A DNA stretch of 64,000 nucleotides, from contig JAEILZ010000007.1 in the NCBI GenBank assembly GCA_018873225.1, positions 2,666,001 to 2,730,000 of the forward strand. The letters are read 5' to 3'. The stretch's first letter is position 1; the number at the start of each line of letters is the position of its first letter. A model generated the notes under the pieces. The model was not told where the DNA came from and searched no databases. It worked only from the letters and a program-made list of their open reading frames with translations. Source of the DNA: [Phialemoniopsis] sp. UDSM-2020 (lineage: Eukaryota > Ascomycota > Sordariomycetes > Thyridiales > Thyridiaceae). Below, piece by piece: positions 11,808 through 24,742 of this stretch. The translations under genes were made by a program, and so were the position numbers.

Positions 11808-13211
11808 ATGCACGACCTCAGAAAGAAGGCGTTGCTCGAGAGCGGCAAGACCACCTCCAGGAAGGCACGGTCGCGTCCTGAATCGACACGAGGTTCTACC
11901 ACGCACTCACCTGTCACATCGCCAGGCCACTCGAGACCCGGTTCGCGCGCGAATTCGCGGCCTGGTAGCCGCTATGCCTCAGAAGATGAGGGCTATTCGG
12001 ACTCGGAATACGATGACACCATGACCATGAGCACCAATTCAGCCTCGGACGATGGGGCTGACGGCGAGCCCCGCCAATCATGGGTCGAGCGCTTGCAGGA
12101 CCGCATCGCCGAGCTGGATGATCGCAAGCGGAGCAGCGTCCAAGGTCGCACTGGACTCTTAGCTGGCTATCTGCATCTGATACGTCACCATTTCGCGGGA
12201 CCCCAGATCGAGGGCTCGGTGTCGGAGATCGTCGACACGCTGCTGAAGAGCGTTAAGAGTGGTGGCAGCGCTGAGGAGCGATCACTGGCCTTGAAGGCAT
12301 TGACAGTGACAGCTCTGAACTGTCCTGCCGAGTCGATATTCGAGCGGGCATTTGAGCCGCTCAAAGTGGTGGTCCACGATGCCGAGGATGAGGAGGTCAA
12401 AGTGGACGCGATTTACGCCATGGCTGTGGCTGCTATCTATTGCAGTGGGTTCGTGGCCGCCTCTGAGGACCTGCTTGAATTCATGATGGATATCATCGAG
12501 AGCGATGGCACTGTGGTCGATGCCGAGGACAGTGGCCCTGTGGTGGCAGCGGCGCTGCAGGCATGGGGTTTCGTTGCTGGTCAGATAGAGGACCTGAGCG
12601 ATCGGTCCGAAGAAGCCATGGACGCCTTCATTGAGCAGCTTCAAAGCACGGACATCGACGTCCAGACCGGTGCTGGATCCAACGTGGCATTTCTACTCGA
12701 AGTCTCGCGAGACCAAGAAGAGGAGACGGGAGAGGCTCTGAACTTCTCATACAACTCACATGGACTCATGCAACGTCTCAATGAACTGGCGCGCGGCTCC
12801 AAGTCAATATCAAAACGGGATCGCAGACACGTCCGGACAGAGCTGAAAGACGTGATCCTGTCGATCGAGGAGGGCGTTGGTCCCGGGTACTCGACGGTCT
12901 TGTATGACGAGGTCAATCCGAGGACACCCGGGAACAAAGCGGACGGCAGGGGAGGCAAACATTTGGGATACCGCAAGAAGCTGCGAGTTCGGGACGAGCT
13001 TATGCTCATAGACTCATGGTCGCTAAACGCCCGAGCAGAGACGCTCAAGCTCCTCCTAGGAGGTGGCTTTGGCGTACACTGCGTCGACAACCCCCACGTT
13101 ATTGACATATTCAGTGACGCCGAGGTTGAGACTCTTGCCCGGGAAGCACTGCCCAAGAAGAGTCCGCGCAAAGCGTCAAAGAAGAAGGGAGGCCGAATCC
13201 AGGAATACTAG
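11808..13211 (+). CDS. IFRD-family protein (interferon-related developmental regulator)
   Basis: A single-exon gene of 467 aa. The start MHDLRKKALLESGKT is followed by a Ser/Arg-rich linker of about 60 residues and an acidic stretch (EDEGYSDSEYDDT). An IFRD helical-repeat domain runs roughly from residue 85 to 350, with blocks such as LLKSVKSGGSAEERSLALKA and EDEEVKVDAIYAMAVAA. The C-terminal IFRD_C-like segment contains KADGRGGKHLGYRKKLRVRD and a basic tail (KKSPRKASKKKGG). Animal IFRD1/2 are transcriptional co-regulators, and IFRD2 is also a translation-silencing ribosome factor. Which role the fungal protein has is not known from the sequence. No intron is needed. Confidence 0.88.
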   Translation: MHDLRKKALLESGKTTSRKARSRPESTRGSTTHSPVTSPGHSRPGSRANSRPGSRYASEDEGYSDSEYDDTMTMSTNSASDDGADGEPRQSWVERLQDRIAELDDRKRSSVQGRTGLLAGYLHLIRHHFAGPQIEGSVSEIVDTLLKSVKSGGSAEERSLALKALTVTALNCPAESIFERAFEPLKVVVHDAEDEEVKVDAIYAMAVAAIYCSGFVAASEDLLEFMMDIIESDGTVVDAEDSGPVVAAALQAWGFVAGQIEDLSDRSEEAMDAFIEQLQSTDIDVQTGAGSNVAFLLEVSRDQEEETGEALNFSYNSHGLMQRLNELARGSKSISKRDRRHVRTELKDVILSIEEGVGPGYSTVLYDEVNPRTPGNKADGRGGKHLGYRKKLRVRDELMLIDSWSLNARAETLKLLLGGGFGVHCVDNPHVIDIFSDAEVETLAREALPKKSPRKASKKKGGRIQEY

Positions 13212-16038
13212 ATATCAACGGCAATCATCATGCAATGGTCTGTTTGGGTGCATTCTAGGAGGCATCTTTTTTCGTCTTACACACCTTGGTACACCTGTTC
13301 TACCACTTTTCTAGGCGAGCCACTCATGTCTCTTTGTGACGGGTGTTGTGTCTGCTTGTGGACATTCATTGAGAGCGAGGAAAAGAAGCAAGGGGTCAAG
13401 CAACAAGAAGTCAGAGCATTAAATACCAGCATCAAAATTAGAAGTCATTCCCATGAGAAGCGCCCGAAATCATTCCACTACTCAAGCGTGAGCATTATTA
13501 TACAGTCTATTCGTAGTGTGGGTAGGGATCGATAAAAAATCATGAGCGTCTCTGCTTGAAGGGTCTACCATCTGACTCCTAAACCACACCGCGCGTGGGG
13601 CATCGCGCATCGGAGGTATGGCAAGGACCGTGGCACAGCACAATCGTTGCTTTTTCGCCACCGTCTTCAGCGGGAGAACATGCTGCGGCGAACCCCTCCA
13701 ATGATCCCGTGCCGGGACGCGTGTCCCCATATCTGGCGGTACCCAACTAGTTCTACTGATTAGGTCCTGTAGCCCGGGAGCATCGTCCAAAGTATAAAGG
13801 GGACGAATGCTGCGCTGTAACGAGCAGTCATGAGGTCAGGGATGACGCTGGTGCACTGAGCCAATATCTAGATATTGTCCCCTCGGTTGGAATGGAAGCT
13901 TCAGTTCACATGTGCAAGGAACCATTCGATATCACACGCTAGCATGTTAATTAGCGAGGTGAGGACCGGAGGAGTGTGGACGGTGGGGGTGGGCCTCAGC
14001 ATTCCAGCTGGGTGTCTCTGTCAGCCTCAGCAAAGGGTAGAAATGCCTGGGGAAGGAGAGGGTGAGGAATGGAGGCTAAGTTAATTTGACGACATCAGAA
14101 AAAAAGAATAGAAAACCGGCGCAACGGTTTCTTGCAACTCTCCCGCGGCAACGTGTTTCGGAAAGAACCAAGGAAGCGCGCATCCGGATAGCAAACGCCT
14201 CAGCGGTATTATTCCATGTCCAATCTCATGTCCATCAGGAGCTCCGTATTTCGAGGGCGCTAGCTGGTTGCACAGGGCGACGGATGACGCCAGTGGGTGT
14301 ATTCTTTAGTGAACGGCTGTCACGCTCCCTTGTGCTAGGCGAAAGAGCTCATCAGGCTAGGCTGCTAGCCGTCCCGGCCCTTGTTGCCTCTAGCCTGGAG
14401 GCAGTGTGGTGAGGTGGGCTGTCCTCCACCAAGAAGGGCGCCAAGAGCCATCATTGATCACTGCCCAGGGTTGCCAGGTGCTTTTTCTCACTGCTTGTCT
14501 CTCGTTCGAGGGTCCTCTTTGGCGCCCCATCCCGTTGTGCCCCGTCAGCCCGTCGCCCGGTCAAGAGAAGCAACTGGAGCCACCAGCACTTGAGGGTGGA
14601 CACTGATCCCCAGTTTCACTCCACTGCCAGCCAGTCGGGATGATAGCTTGACTCGATTAAGGAAAAGGTTGGCGGGATCAAAAAGTCGATCGTCAGCCAA
14701 TGTCAACAAACGGATGCCCGGTTCCCCTCTCGCAGCACAGACCGACTTTCCCTTTGGGCTCCGGATTTTGCCTCCCAGGTCAACATTCAACGGGCGGCTG
14801 TTCGCATTTTCGTTGCCGTCGTCTCCATTGGACAAACTCCATCTGTAAAACAGGGGATATAGACGTTTTTCTTTTCCCTGCCGGGGGACAAACAACCCTC
14901 GTCGACGACCGATAATTCACATCATCGAGCAACATTGAAGTAATCACCTCGACAGAGTGTGATCACATCTGTATCAACGGCGTGCGTGCGCAGTAGCACA
15001 TGAGGAGGCGTTTTCCCAGCTGCTGTTTTTGATCGCCCACTCGAGCCAGAAAAAGCGCAGCAGCCCCTCCAGTCGGTGTTCTCCTGCAGAAGCTCCTGCA
15101 GCCCAAAGGTTCCAGAGACACCATCTCTGCATCGCCATTGGCTCGGCCCCAGAAGCATTGCCAGCGCAGCAGTGAGATCCCAGCTACTTCTGGGCAATAA
15201 CAAGTCTCGAAGTCACTGCATGCTCGTTGCCCACACCAAAAACCATTCGATCCAGCCCCCTGCTCGACACACTTTTCCCTCTCTTTTCGACTGTCACCAT
15301 CGACGTCGCTGTCGCCGTCTCCGTCGCCGCCGTCGCAACAGCAGAGTGACCAAAGTACCAGCCCAGCCGCCTCCGACTCGGCATTGCGCTGCCTCATCGC
15401 ACAACTACGACCGACCTGCTCGTACCTCCACACCCAAACGCTCCTCCTCTCAACTCCTCACCCACGTCACCCACGACTCGGCTGGCCACTCAAGCCTCGC
15501 CTTTGGTTCTCGTGCATTTTATTTTATCTTTTGATTTTATTTCACGATTTCATCTCTTTGGCCCCTTGGGTTCGCCGCATGTCCTAGCAGCCCGTTTGCC
15601 TGCAGTCCGCTTTGCGCATTCAGGCAGGCCCACCCACCTTCGAAATCGTCCCATTGGAGCATCGAAAGCTGCGGTCCATTTCCAGAGAACTTGCCGCAGC
15701 AACAGGTTTTTTCTTATAGAGTATTGGGTAAGCAGTCAATTGTTTTTGTGCGCCTCCCTGTGCATGCGATCTGCTGCTGCATGCACTCCTGAGTTCCGTG
15801 ACGAGGTCTTGCTCACGCATCTGCGCTCTCTCTTAGGTCCATCTTGCTTGCACCTAATGTCTTGATCAAAACAAATCCTCCAATACTCGATCAGCCACCA
15901 CCGCCCTTCCCGCCGACCCTTCTCTCCTCACTTGTCATCCGCCTGCAACGGTGCATGAGGAAGAAGTGACCTGGGCTAGGAAATTAACAGGGACCTGGTG
16001 ACTTTGGGAGTTGACTGGTGCCTCCCGCCGTCAACACC
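13212..16038. other. Intergenic, 2.8 kb, with long leader of the next gene
   Basis: It includes the 3' flank of the IFRD gene and, from about 14.9 kb, pyrimidine-rich sequence typical of a long fungal leader. Several short upstream open frames and a GTAAGC donor near 15728 could mark a leader intron. I found no protein gene. Confidence 0.45.
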
Positions 16039-19000
16039 ATGGGTGTTGAGTCGAAGAAGGCCTCCGCTCCACCGCTCCCTGCGCCGACCGAAACCGAGTC
16101 GACCACAACCCCGACCGAGCTGCAGACAGATGTGTCCAGGCCCGGTGACGACAAATCGTCTTACTCTTTGCCTGAAGACGGCACGCCTGTGACGATCAAG
16201 ACTCGCCACCACAAACACAACAAGTCGCAGACCTCTCTGCTTATCGAATATTTCGAAGGCGGCAAGACGGCTTCTTCTGGAGGCGGCAGCGACCGCAAGC
16301 CAAGCGTACGGGTACGCTTGACGCCGTCCAAGAATCGGAAGAACGACCACATCCAGATCACCGAGACCAAGTCATCCTCGAGGAAGGCTTCTTTGACAAG
16401 ACGCTCCACCTCTGCAACCCCGACCGGGCACCAGCTAGAGGTCGAAGCACTGTCAGCTATCAGTGGCAACTCTGTAGATACTGGCGACGCCCATAGTATG
16501 AACTCGTACGCTTCGGCTACCGAGGAGTCCAATGTCTCCAGAAACCCGATCGAGGTCGATATAGACCGGAGTGGACATCACCGGCGCCGGCGCCCGGCCA
16601 GTCCTCTCATCCCTGCCGCCGATGAGAATCGGGCTTCCTATCTCCCTGGCACAGCCTCAGAGATCTCGGCTATCCCTACCGACAGTTTCCTCGATGGCTC
16701 TGGACCGACCACACATAGTCCGGATGCTCACCGGAGCCGAAGTCCTTCGCGCGGCGCAGATCTTCTCACGGGCGCAGTTGCGGGCCTGGCTGCTGGTGCA
16801 GCCGTCGACAAGTTGCGTTCCAAGAGCCGTGGCGACGATAGGGAGCGCATTGTGGTCCCCAAGTCCAGAGACAAGGACCGGTCCGAGCGCAAGCATAAAT
16901 CAAAGAGCAGAACCAGCAGCCTCAGTGAAAAGGAGAGGGAGAGGGACGGCACCAGATCTCCCCGCAGAAGATCTAGCCGAAGCCAACAGGAGTCGCTGGT
17001 GTCGGTCCCTGACTCCAGTGTTGTGTCCTCCGCACTTACACCGAGCCACCGCTCATACGATCAGCAATCTGTCCGGTCAGGTGCCTCCAAGTCGTCGATC
17101 AACAACCCCAAGCTTCTCGAGACTGTCGAGGATGCCATCCGCCGGCTCATCCTGCCGGAGCTCAACGCGCTGAAACGAGAACAGAGCCGCCACAAGGATC
17201 GTCGGGGTTCGGCAACTTCTAGTGCAACTTCCGTCTCCAGAGACGACTATGGCAGCGAGCGCCGGAGATCAGGTGCAAGTGATAGGCAGAGCGTTAGTGT
17301 CAAGGGCGAATCGAAGATCAAGGAGCATAGGGATCGTGAGGCTCGCCACGATTTCGACCACGAGAGCCCAGCTCCCAGCATTACCCACGAACCAGTCGAG
17401 GAGACGACTCGGGGCATTGAGGACACCCCCGTGCGCAGCACTGGCAACCTGAAAGCCGCAGCCGCAGGGGCAGTATTGGGTGGGGTCGCTGCTGCTGCTA
17501 TGCATCAAGATAGCTCTGTACCCTATGCTCGGGAGCAACGACGCCGCCGCCGTGCAGAGCTCAACAAACGCTCCTCCGATCGATACGATGAGTATGAGGA
17601 TATTGAGCATCAACCTCAACCACCCATGCCCTTGATGAGCGAGATCAACCCGTCTGAGATTACGAGAACGTCGATCTTGTCTGCAGCCACCGACCGGCCG
17701 CATTCAGCCGCGGAGGAACTGACGCCTGTTCATGAGGTCACTCGCGGTGTGCCGTCTGTTGAATCCGATACTACAACTCCAACTCGGACTCCTCCCCCAA
17801 CCGTTCAAGGCACTCTGGGCACGCAACACGCCAACATCTCTCATGGTGATTTGAAGGCTCTCCCGCGCCAAAGCACCGGGGAATACATCGAGCATGAATA
17901 TGAGATCGACGAGTATGGCCATAAAGTCCCAGTCAGCCCTCATGAGGAGTACGAAGAGGATCGCTACGAAGAGGAGGCTCCCGTTCCGGAGGGTACGTAC
18001 GATTATTACAATACACAGGATGTGCCGCCGCCTTTGCGCTATATCCCATACCAACCTGAGCGAAGGGGCCTCAGTCCCATCCCGAGCGTGTCAGGCTACA
18101 CTGAGGGTGGCAGCGACGTCCACTATCGCGATTCTAGGGTCACTCAGACCACCGATGGATCACCACCGTCCCCAGGCAAATCACCCCATGTTGATCGATA
18201 TGCCCGTTCGCCGGGATCAGTCCCCAGCAACATGCGGAGTCGCGAATTCGACCAAGACGACCGTTCCGTCCGAAGTTCTGTCGCCGATTACAGAAATACC
18301 ATGTACACTGAGGACAGTGAAGTCGCCTCCTCTGCACCTGGTCATGCGGTACGCGGTGTCGGTGCAAACCCCAACTTCGTCCACACCCCTTTCGGCGTCG
18401 AGTCCGCCGTTGCTTCACTGGTTGACGGCTCAATGGTCACGGACTCGGTCCTTACTGGGGAGTCTGGTCAGGGAACCCGGGACATTCACGGCGCAGGGGC
18501 TACCATGGCCCCTCTCGAGGAGGAGCTCTCCCACGGACACGCCACTCCTAGCAAACGATCAGTGGAGAGTCAGCGTGATCTAGTTGAAGAGCAAGAGGTT
18601 GCACGCGCGTCACCCACAACGACAAGGACGAACCCATCAGAGTTTGCTGAGGAATACGAGCTCGACCAGTATGGCCGCAAGGTTCCCAGGACCGGGTACC
18701 GTCACTCGCCAACTGCATCCGAGGCTGCGATCACCGCGGGCGCAGTCGATGCGGCGGCCGCAGCTATCCGAGCTGCTAAGGATAGGAAGAACCAACCGAT
18801 TGTGGAGGACTATCAAGACGAAGAATTCGTGCCGGAAGGCGTTCAGAGAAACAAGTCCTTCAAAGAGCGAACCATGAGCGGTCGCCGCCCAGCCAACACT
18901 CCCTCGCACAGCGTCGATCGTCTGGACGAGTACGAGCACCCAAAGATGGGGGTGAGTGGTCTCCCGGATGCCCATGACCCTATTCCAGAGATTGGATACG

Positions 19001-21561
19001 GCTATGGTGACGAACTGGAGACAAACCCATCTGTAGTAGAGGGCCGTCTGGACGGTGATCACCACGATGACCACGAAGAGCATTGGCGTGGCGATGTGAC
19101 TCCAACACAGGAGCACATCGACCAACAGAGCAAGGACATGCCTCATCACAATATCAGCGGACGCGACCTAGGCCTGGCCGGCGCTGCAGCCGTCGCTACA
19201 GCTGCTGCAATGGCATCTGCACATGAGGGCCATAGCCGACAGCCCAGTCAGGAACATGACGAAGAATGGCACAGAACTTCAGAAGACAAGAAGAGGGACA
19301 CGCTCATTACCAACCCATACGAGGGTGCCAGCCCAGTCGCCAATCTTCCCGACGAGAAGCTATTCGTGCCTCCTGCCTTGGCCAAGGCCGGCTTCGCACC
19401 CGAATTCACAACGCGCAGCCCGATGGGTCCTCATGATGAAGGATATATCTCCCAAGGACCAGTCAAGACCCCTGACATCAAGGGCAAGGCGGTCGAGTTC
19501 ACAGAGCAGCCTCCTACAGGAGGAGTTGAGGACCCGTTCTATACCCCAACCCATGCAAGGCACATGAGCGGCATGTCCCAGGGCATGGCGTCGCCCTTCT
19601 ATGACGCTGCGACTGGTGCGGGTATTGACCGAATCGAGTCGAAGGACATCATTGCACTGATGCAACATGTGAGTTTTGCGTGACCCTTAAATCTTTTTGA
19701 CCTTATTACTGACTATATAAAGTTGATGGTTCGCGATGCACAGAGGAGTGCCCGTGATACCGAGATCCTTGTCACTCTAGTGCGCTCCGCCTCTGAGATG
19801 AGAGAATCTTTTGATAATATGAAGAAGATGCTCGCCCAGCAGGAGAAGGGGCTAGTCACCGAGATCAGAGAGAGGGTTGCTGATACCGAGGATGTCATCA
19901 TCACGGAGGTCAAGGAGAACACCGAAAAGACTGTCCGGCACCACATTGGCGGTCCTCGACCCTTCCCTGGCAGTGCTGCCAGATCGCTTCAGATGTCGCA
20001 GGCCGAGACTGATGATCTTCCTGCCAAGAAGCGCAATCTCTTCCGACGAGCGCTCAAGGGCCTCAGCGCCAAAGGCAACAACGATCTGGGTAGAATTGAG
20101 GATATGCTGATGCAGCTGCTGACTGAGGTCGACGTTCTCAAGGCGCAGACTGCTCAGGCCGGTGGCAGTACCCACGACCAGTCATTCGAGCATATGGACG
20201 AGCCTGAGCTCCCATTCGAGCAAGACCGAGGCTACGAGCCCGAAGGTAATGCCGGCACCTCGACAGCAAGCCACGCTAGCCAGTCTGGCCATCTGTCGCT
20301 CAATTCTCGCGGACAGCCGTCGAAGCTAGGCTACGAGAGGAAGTTCTCGGATCATCGCATAAGCACAGTGCCTGAGGCGAACGAGGATGAGTTCAATCAC
20401 CAGCAGGCGGGCATGGACGCACAGTACCAACCATCCGATGCCCTACTCCAGACTCCTACCTCTGACAATCACCGGGGCAACTCGGTGCCTTTGGGCACGC
20501 CGCCTCAGCCGATGATTGCTCAGCAGCCATCGCTGAGCAACGAGAACGCATCGCGCTCCGAGAAGAACAAAAAGCACAAGTCGGGAAATTCTACCAGCTG
20601 GCTGCCTAAGATCTCGCGCTGGTCCGGATCTACCGGTTCCGGCATCAGCAAGGTCTTCCAAGGTAATAAGAACTCCAAGAAAGACAATGAGGGTGATTAC
20701 TTTCCCGGCGGCCCTTCGCGCTCTGGCTCGGATCTAGCGAATTACGACGAGTACGGTGCTGGTGAGCATTACGGCGAGGGGGACAAGCTTCACTCAGGGT
20801 TCTCGCAGCCTGACCTGCTGCACATGGACAATCACCCACACACGCCCGGCGGACAGCAACAGCAAATGCCACCCCTAGCGTACATGACACCAGAAGATCC
20901 GAAGTACAAAGCTCATCGGAATTCGCTGAACCTTCAACACCCCCAGCCGAGGTCAGGCCAGCCTTTCAAGGCGGCACTTGAAAACCGCGCCGAGGAGTAC
21001 GACGACCCTATGAGCCCCAGATCGGCTGACTGGGCTGGCTCTGCCACGTCGCTCCATCGCTTGCCGGGACAGAACTCGAACCGCTACAGTGCCGGCTCCG
21101 CCACTCAGGAGGCTATCGGCCAGCAGTACTGGGGATCGTCCCCGGCGGGTCAAGGACCACCACGCCCACCAAAGGAGCCCCTTGACGATGGCCGTCCCAG
21201 ACAGACTCCGCCCAAGGCCCGCATCTCGAAGCTGGCTTCCAAGACTAGCCCGCTCCCTTACCACAGCGTAGAGAGCGGCTACGGTACCGCCACCCATGGA
21301 GCACCGAGTATCAGCTACTCTGGCAGCCCCAGGCTGGAGAACCGCAACCTCAGCGGCGCACTCAACGTGCCGACAAGGCGGCCTAGCGGGCCGAGAGCGA
21401 TGACTCCCAAGAGCATGGGGAGTGCTGACGAAGATGCCGAGGCAAGGAGGCGCAAGAGAGGTTAGTACTCACAAGACCTTTGATGAAAGAAAACTGCAGG
21501 GCTGACAAGCAACATAGATACCTTTGGTACCGTCGCCTCGAACGAGACAGAGACCTTTTAG
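16039..21561 (+). CDS. Large low-complexity conserved fungal protein, unknown function (1803 aa)
   Basis: Exons: 16039..19668, 19723..21460 and 21518..21561. Introns are 54 nt (GTGAGT) and 57 nt (GTTAGT, branch GCTGAC, acceptor CATAG). The last splice replaces an early stop with the tail DTFGTVASNETETF. The start is the first ATG (MGVESKKASAPP). The protein is rich in Ser, Arg, Asp and Glu. Three Ala/Gly hydrophobic segments stand out: about residues 241-258 (LLTGAVAGLAAGAA), 471-488 (AAAAGAVLGGVAAAAM) and 1045-1062 (LGLAGAAAVATAAA). A motif recurs as EYEIDEYGHKVP and EYELDQYGRKVP. A helical conserved-looking block after the first splice (MVRDAQRSARDTEILVTLVR) is followed by KKRNLFRRALKGLSAK. 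Large repetitive septal or cortical scaffold proteins look similar, but I cannot assign a function. Confidence 0.8.
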
Positions 21562-24500
21562 AGACAGGATTCGCCCGTGTGGTATCTCGGGCCGCACATC
21601 GTCGATACTTCGAAGAGCACCCTTCCGTAATTATACCTATTTTCACGACGCAACATGAGGTTCTCACGGCCTTGTTTGTATTTGCGAAGCACAGCATTAT
21701 AGAACGCCGACATTTGCACTTTTTTTTATTCAGCAGAAGGGTGAGTGACTGTCACACAGAGGCTGGAGGGGGACGCGAGTGCCTTTCGTCTCTCTAAGTG
21801 GCGGGTGGATTGGATGGGGATTTGGACGGGATGATGATCATGAAGATGCCTTGCTTTGAATACCTTGATTTCTTTCTCTCTCATTCTTTCCATGGCGGTC
21901 AAGAGAAAAGCAACATTGCAAAAACAACAAAGGGCAGAAGGGGCTAGGAAGAAATGGACTTTTGTCGACAGTGGTGGTTGTCTTCCCTGCCTCTTCTTGC
22001 CCAGACATAATATCTACCTTCACGACGATATGAAACCAATCTGTTTCTCACACAAGGAGACGGTTGTCATGATAAGAACTTTCGCGGGTTGGCTTTTTTT
22101 GCTTTTTTCAGATGAGATCGTTTCTTGCTTCGAGAAAGGGGAAAGGGAAAGGGGTGATTTTGGTGCGGAGAGCTTATGCAAAGGAGAGTGTAGTATGAGA
22201 CGGGGGCGGATTGTAATATAAAACCCTTTGTTTGTTTCCCTCTTCCGAATGATTCTGTGCCCTATGCATTGCCGATGTGATCTATGCCTGGTAAATATCT
22301 ATTCTGTTCAACCGTGAGAGATTGAAAAATTGATGTCATGTAAGAGAGATTGTTGGCCCAGGAAGGTCTGGTGTCCCCACTTCCATGATCGCCCCATGGT
22401 TACACACGCCTGAAGCCCAGGACGATGTCGAATGTCTTCGCAAAACTCCAGCTTCACAATGAACTAGAAGGCCGACCTCGACCAAAACAACATTTTTATT
22501 TTGTGGTAACGACTTGATGATCACCAAGTTGCAACTTGGAGTAACTACCGTGAAAGCAGGGAAACTGAGGCTGCTTTCATGCTATAGTTAGACCCTTGTT
22601 ATGGACATATCTGCTGCGCAATATGCTCTCGGGCGAGTATTAGAAATGCTGTTATTGATGGTGATTCTTGACTATGATATCTAAGTCGGTCAACCTTCGG
22701 CGGGGCTATAGTCCCACGGTCTTGGCCGAATCAGTACCACAGGTTCGTCCAGAGTATGCACTTAAGCGGCAGTTGATAACCTCGACAAACGCTGACGGAC
22801 CGTTTTTGACATGAACCTCTAATACTTATTATTGGGGGGCGGGGTTATCCAATGCAAGGGGCTTTGGAACTGGTAAGTTTTCTTGAGTGGGTGGAGTTGC
22901 GAGTATTTCGTTTTTCTCTCAACAACACTGAACGGCCTGTATGTATTCCCTAACATTAGTGAAATAGGATCAATGCAACACAGTCTTCAGAGCGAACACA
23001 ACTGAAACGACGTTCCATCACTGTCACGGAGAGGTCATCAAACGTACTCTCATGAACTCTCGTGGAGTTTCTCTGACAGCTGGGAAGAGCTTCTGTTTGC
23101 TTGACCACGCTTGATTCATGCCTTACATGATGTCCACGAATAAATGTCACAATACTTGATCTAGCAGCCGGAATGTTGTCAGCGGGCACAACAAACATCG
23201 GCTGTTGTCAATTACACAGGGGCATAATAGTCTTCGTTCAACCTTCGGAGACAGTCAGCTGTCGACGCACGCAGGCAGGGAGGAAACCTGATTGGCCAGA
23301 TCCACTGGTAGTGAGGTGTCGTCGTTGACGCTGGTACCTTGCATGCCAAAGTGATTGGCGGTTGGCAGATCGATCCCGTCCCCAAAAGTATCGATCTGGG
23401 CAAATCTGTATGGCCGAGATACAAGAGCGGGAGCCAAGGAAGAGAACCGGGGCTAGCAGGGATTTGTGGGGGGTCTAGAGCAAACTATGGGGTAAGAATT
23501 ACCTACAAGAAACTCCCATGACTGGCTAGCTTTTGAGCCTCGTGATGGAAGACGCCCATTTTCTGCATCACGCGCTGGTTTTTCTTTACCCCTCTGCTTG
23601 TTCCTGTTCTCTCTTGGCAGCTGTGTCCGGCGGCAGTCGAAGGGCAGAACGAAGAGGGGAAGAGAAAGGTCAGCCAAGTCAGCACCGTCTCGAGTGAACA
23701 ATGTCCACATTCCTTGGCTGCTGGCCCTGTGTGTGCACTCTGGTTTTCTACTGTATTGGTGTTTCCATAGGGCCCACTACGACTGGGTCATATGAGGGTT
23801 TCCAAGGTTGGCTTTTCTGGGACGGACTTGAAGCTTGGTGCAATAGCCGACCAAGAATAGTCATTGAGCAGGACCTTATGTCTCGCCATCCGCCCTCAAA
23901 AGCACTCACAAAAGTACCAGAACTGGCGGTAAAGACATGGCGGCAAAAGGGGCGAGGAAGCGAAGGGGCTTGTACCCCGTGGCCAATTCTACGCTCGTCA
24001 GGTCTCGTCATGCGGACAGAAAATGCGGTGCGAATGGCGTTTCGTTTGCGCAAAGTACGTGTTCATTCCAATGACTGAGGTTAGGTTAGCTTCAGCTTGT
24101 TGCAGCGCCAGCAGGGGGTACGAGAAAAACCATGTGGTCACACTGCATTTTTTTTTACACGCTAAGGAATGGGGAACGGCTAGCGAAGGGGTAAAAACAG
24201 TGCAAAAAATTTAGCCAGCTGGGTACCTAGGAAGTGCGTGCTAGGGTAGGTAGCTCCCGCCAGTCATTCATCGATCAGTCAGTCAGTCATTGACCTCTTC
24301 TCCGCCTCTCTGCTCAGGTGGACGTGTGATGCATTGCGTTACCCTTGGCATTCTCCTCGTCTCCATCCCTCTGTCCCCTTGGCGGCAGCTGTTTTTTTCT
24401 TCTTCCCCCGCTTGTTGCTCATCGATCGTGGGCCGCTCCATTGCCCGCCCTACCGTACACAGTTTTATATAAGCCCTCTCTCGTCGTCTCATCCCCACCC

Positions 24501-24742
24501 ACTGTCCACTCCCGCCGTGACAGCACTTTTCTCTGACTGACTACAATCTCGTCTTCTTTGACAAGCTCGACGATATCACAAGAATACCATACGATATATC
24601 GCTTGCCGTGTTCAAGAGAGCACCCTCGCAACACTTATTCTGAGAGATCTATATCTTGCTGGGCTGACATAATCGCCCACTTACACCCAAGTTGCACCTC
24701 CAACATAACATACAACACAATACACACATAACAGCCATCACC
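21562..24742. other. Intergenic, 3.2 kb
   Basis: It begins with the 3'-UTR of the large protein gene and ends with the promoter of the DUF3602 gene, which has a TATA element near 24466 and CAGT repeats near 24270. Only short open frames occur (125 codons or fewer). Nothing else is recognised. Confidence 0.5.
24466..24472 (+). promoter_or_regulatory. TATA box of the DUF3602 gene
   Basis: The sequence TATATAA sits 271 bp before the start codon. CT-rich sequence follows directly, a common layout at highly expressed fungal genes. Function is inferred from position. Confidence 0.5.
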
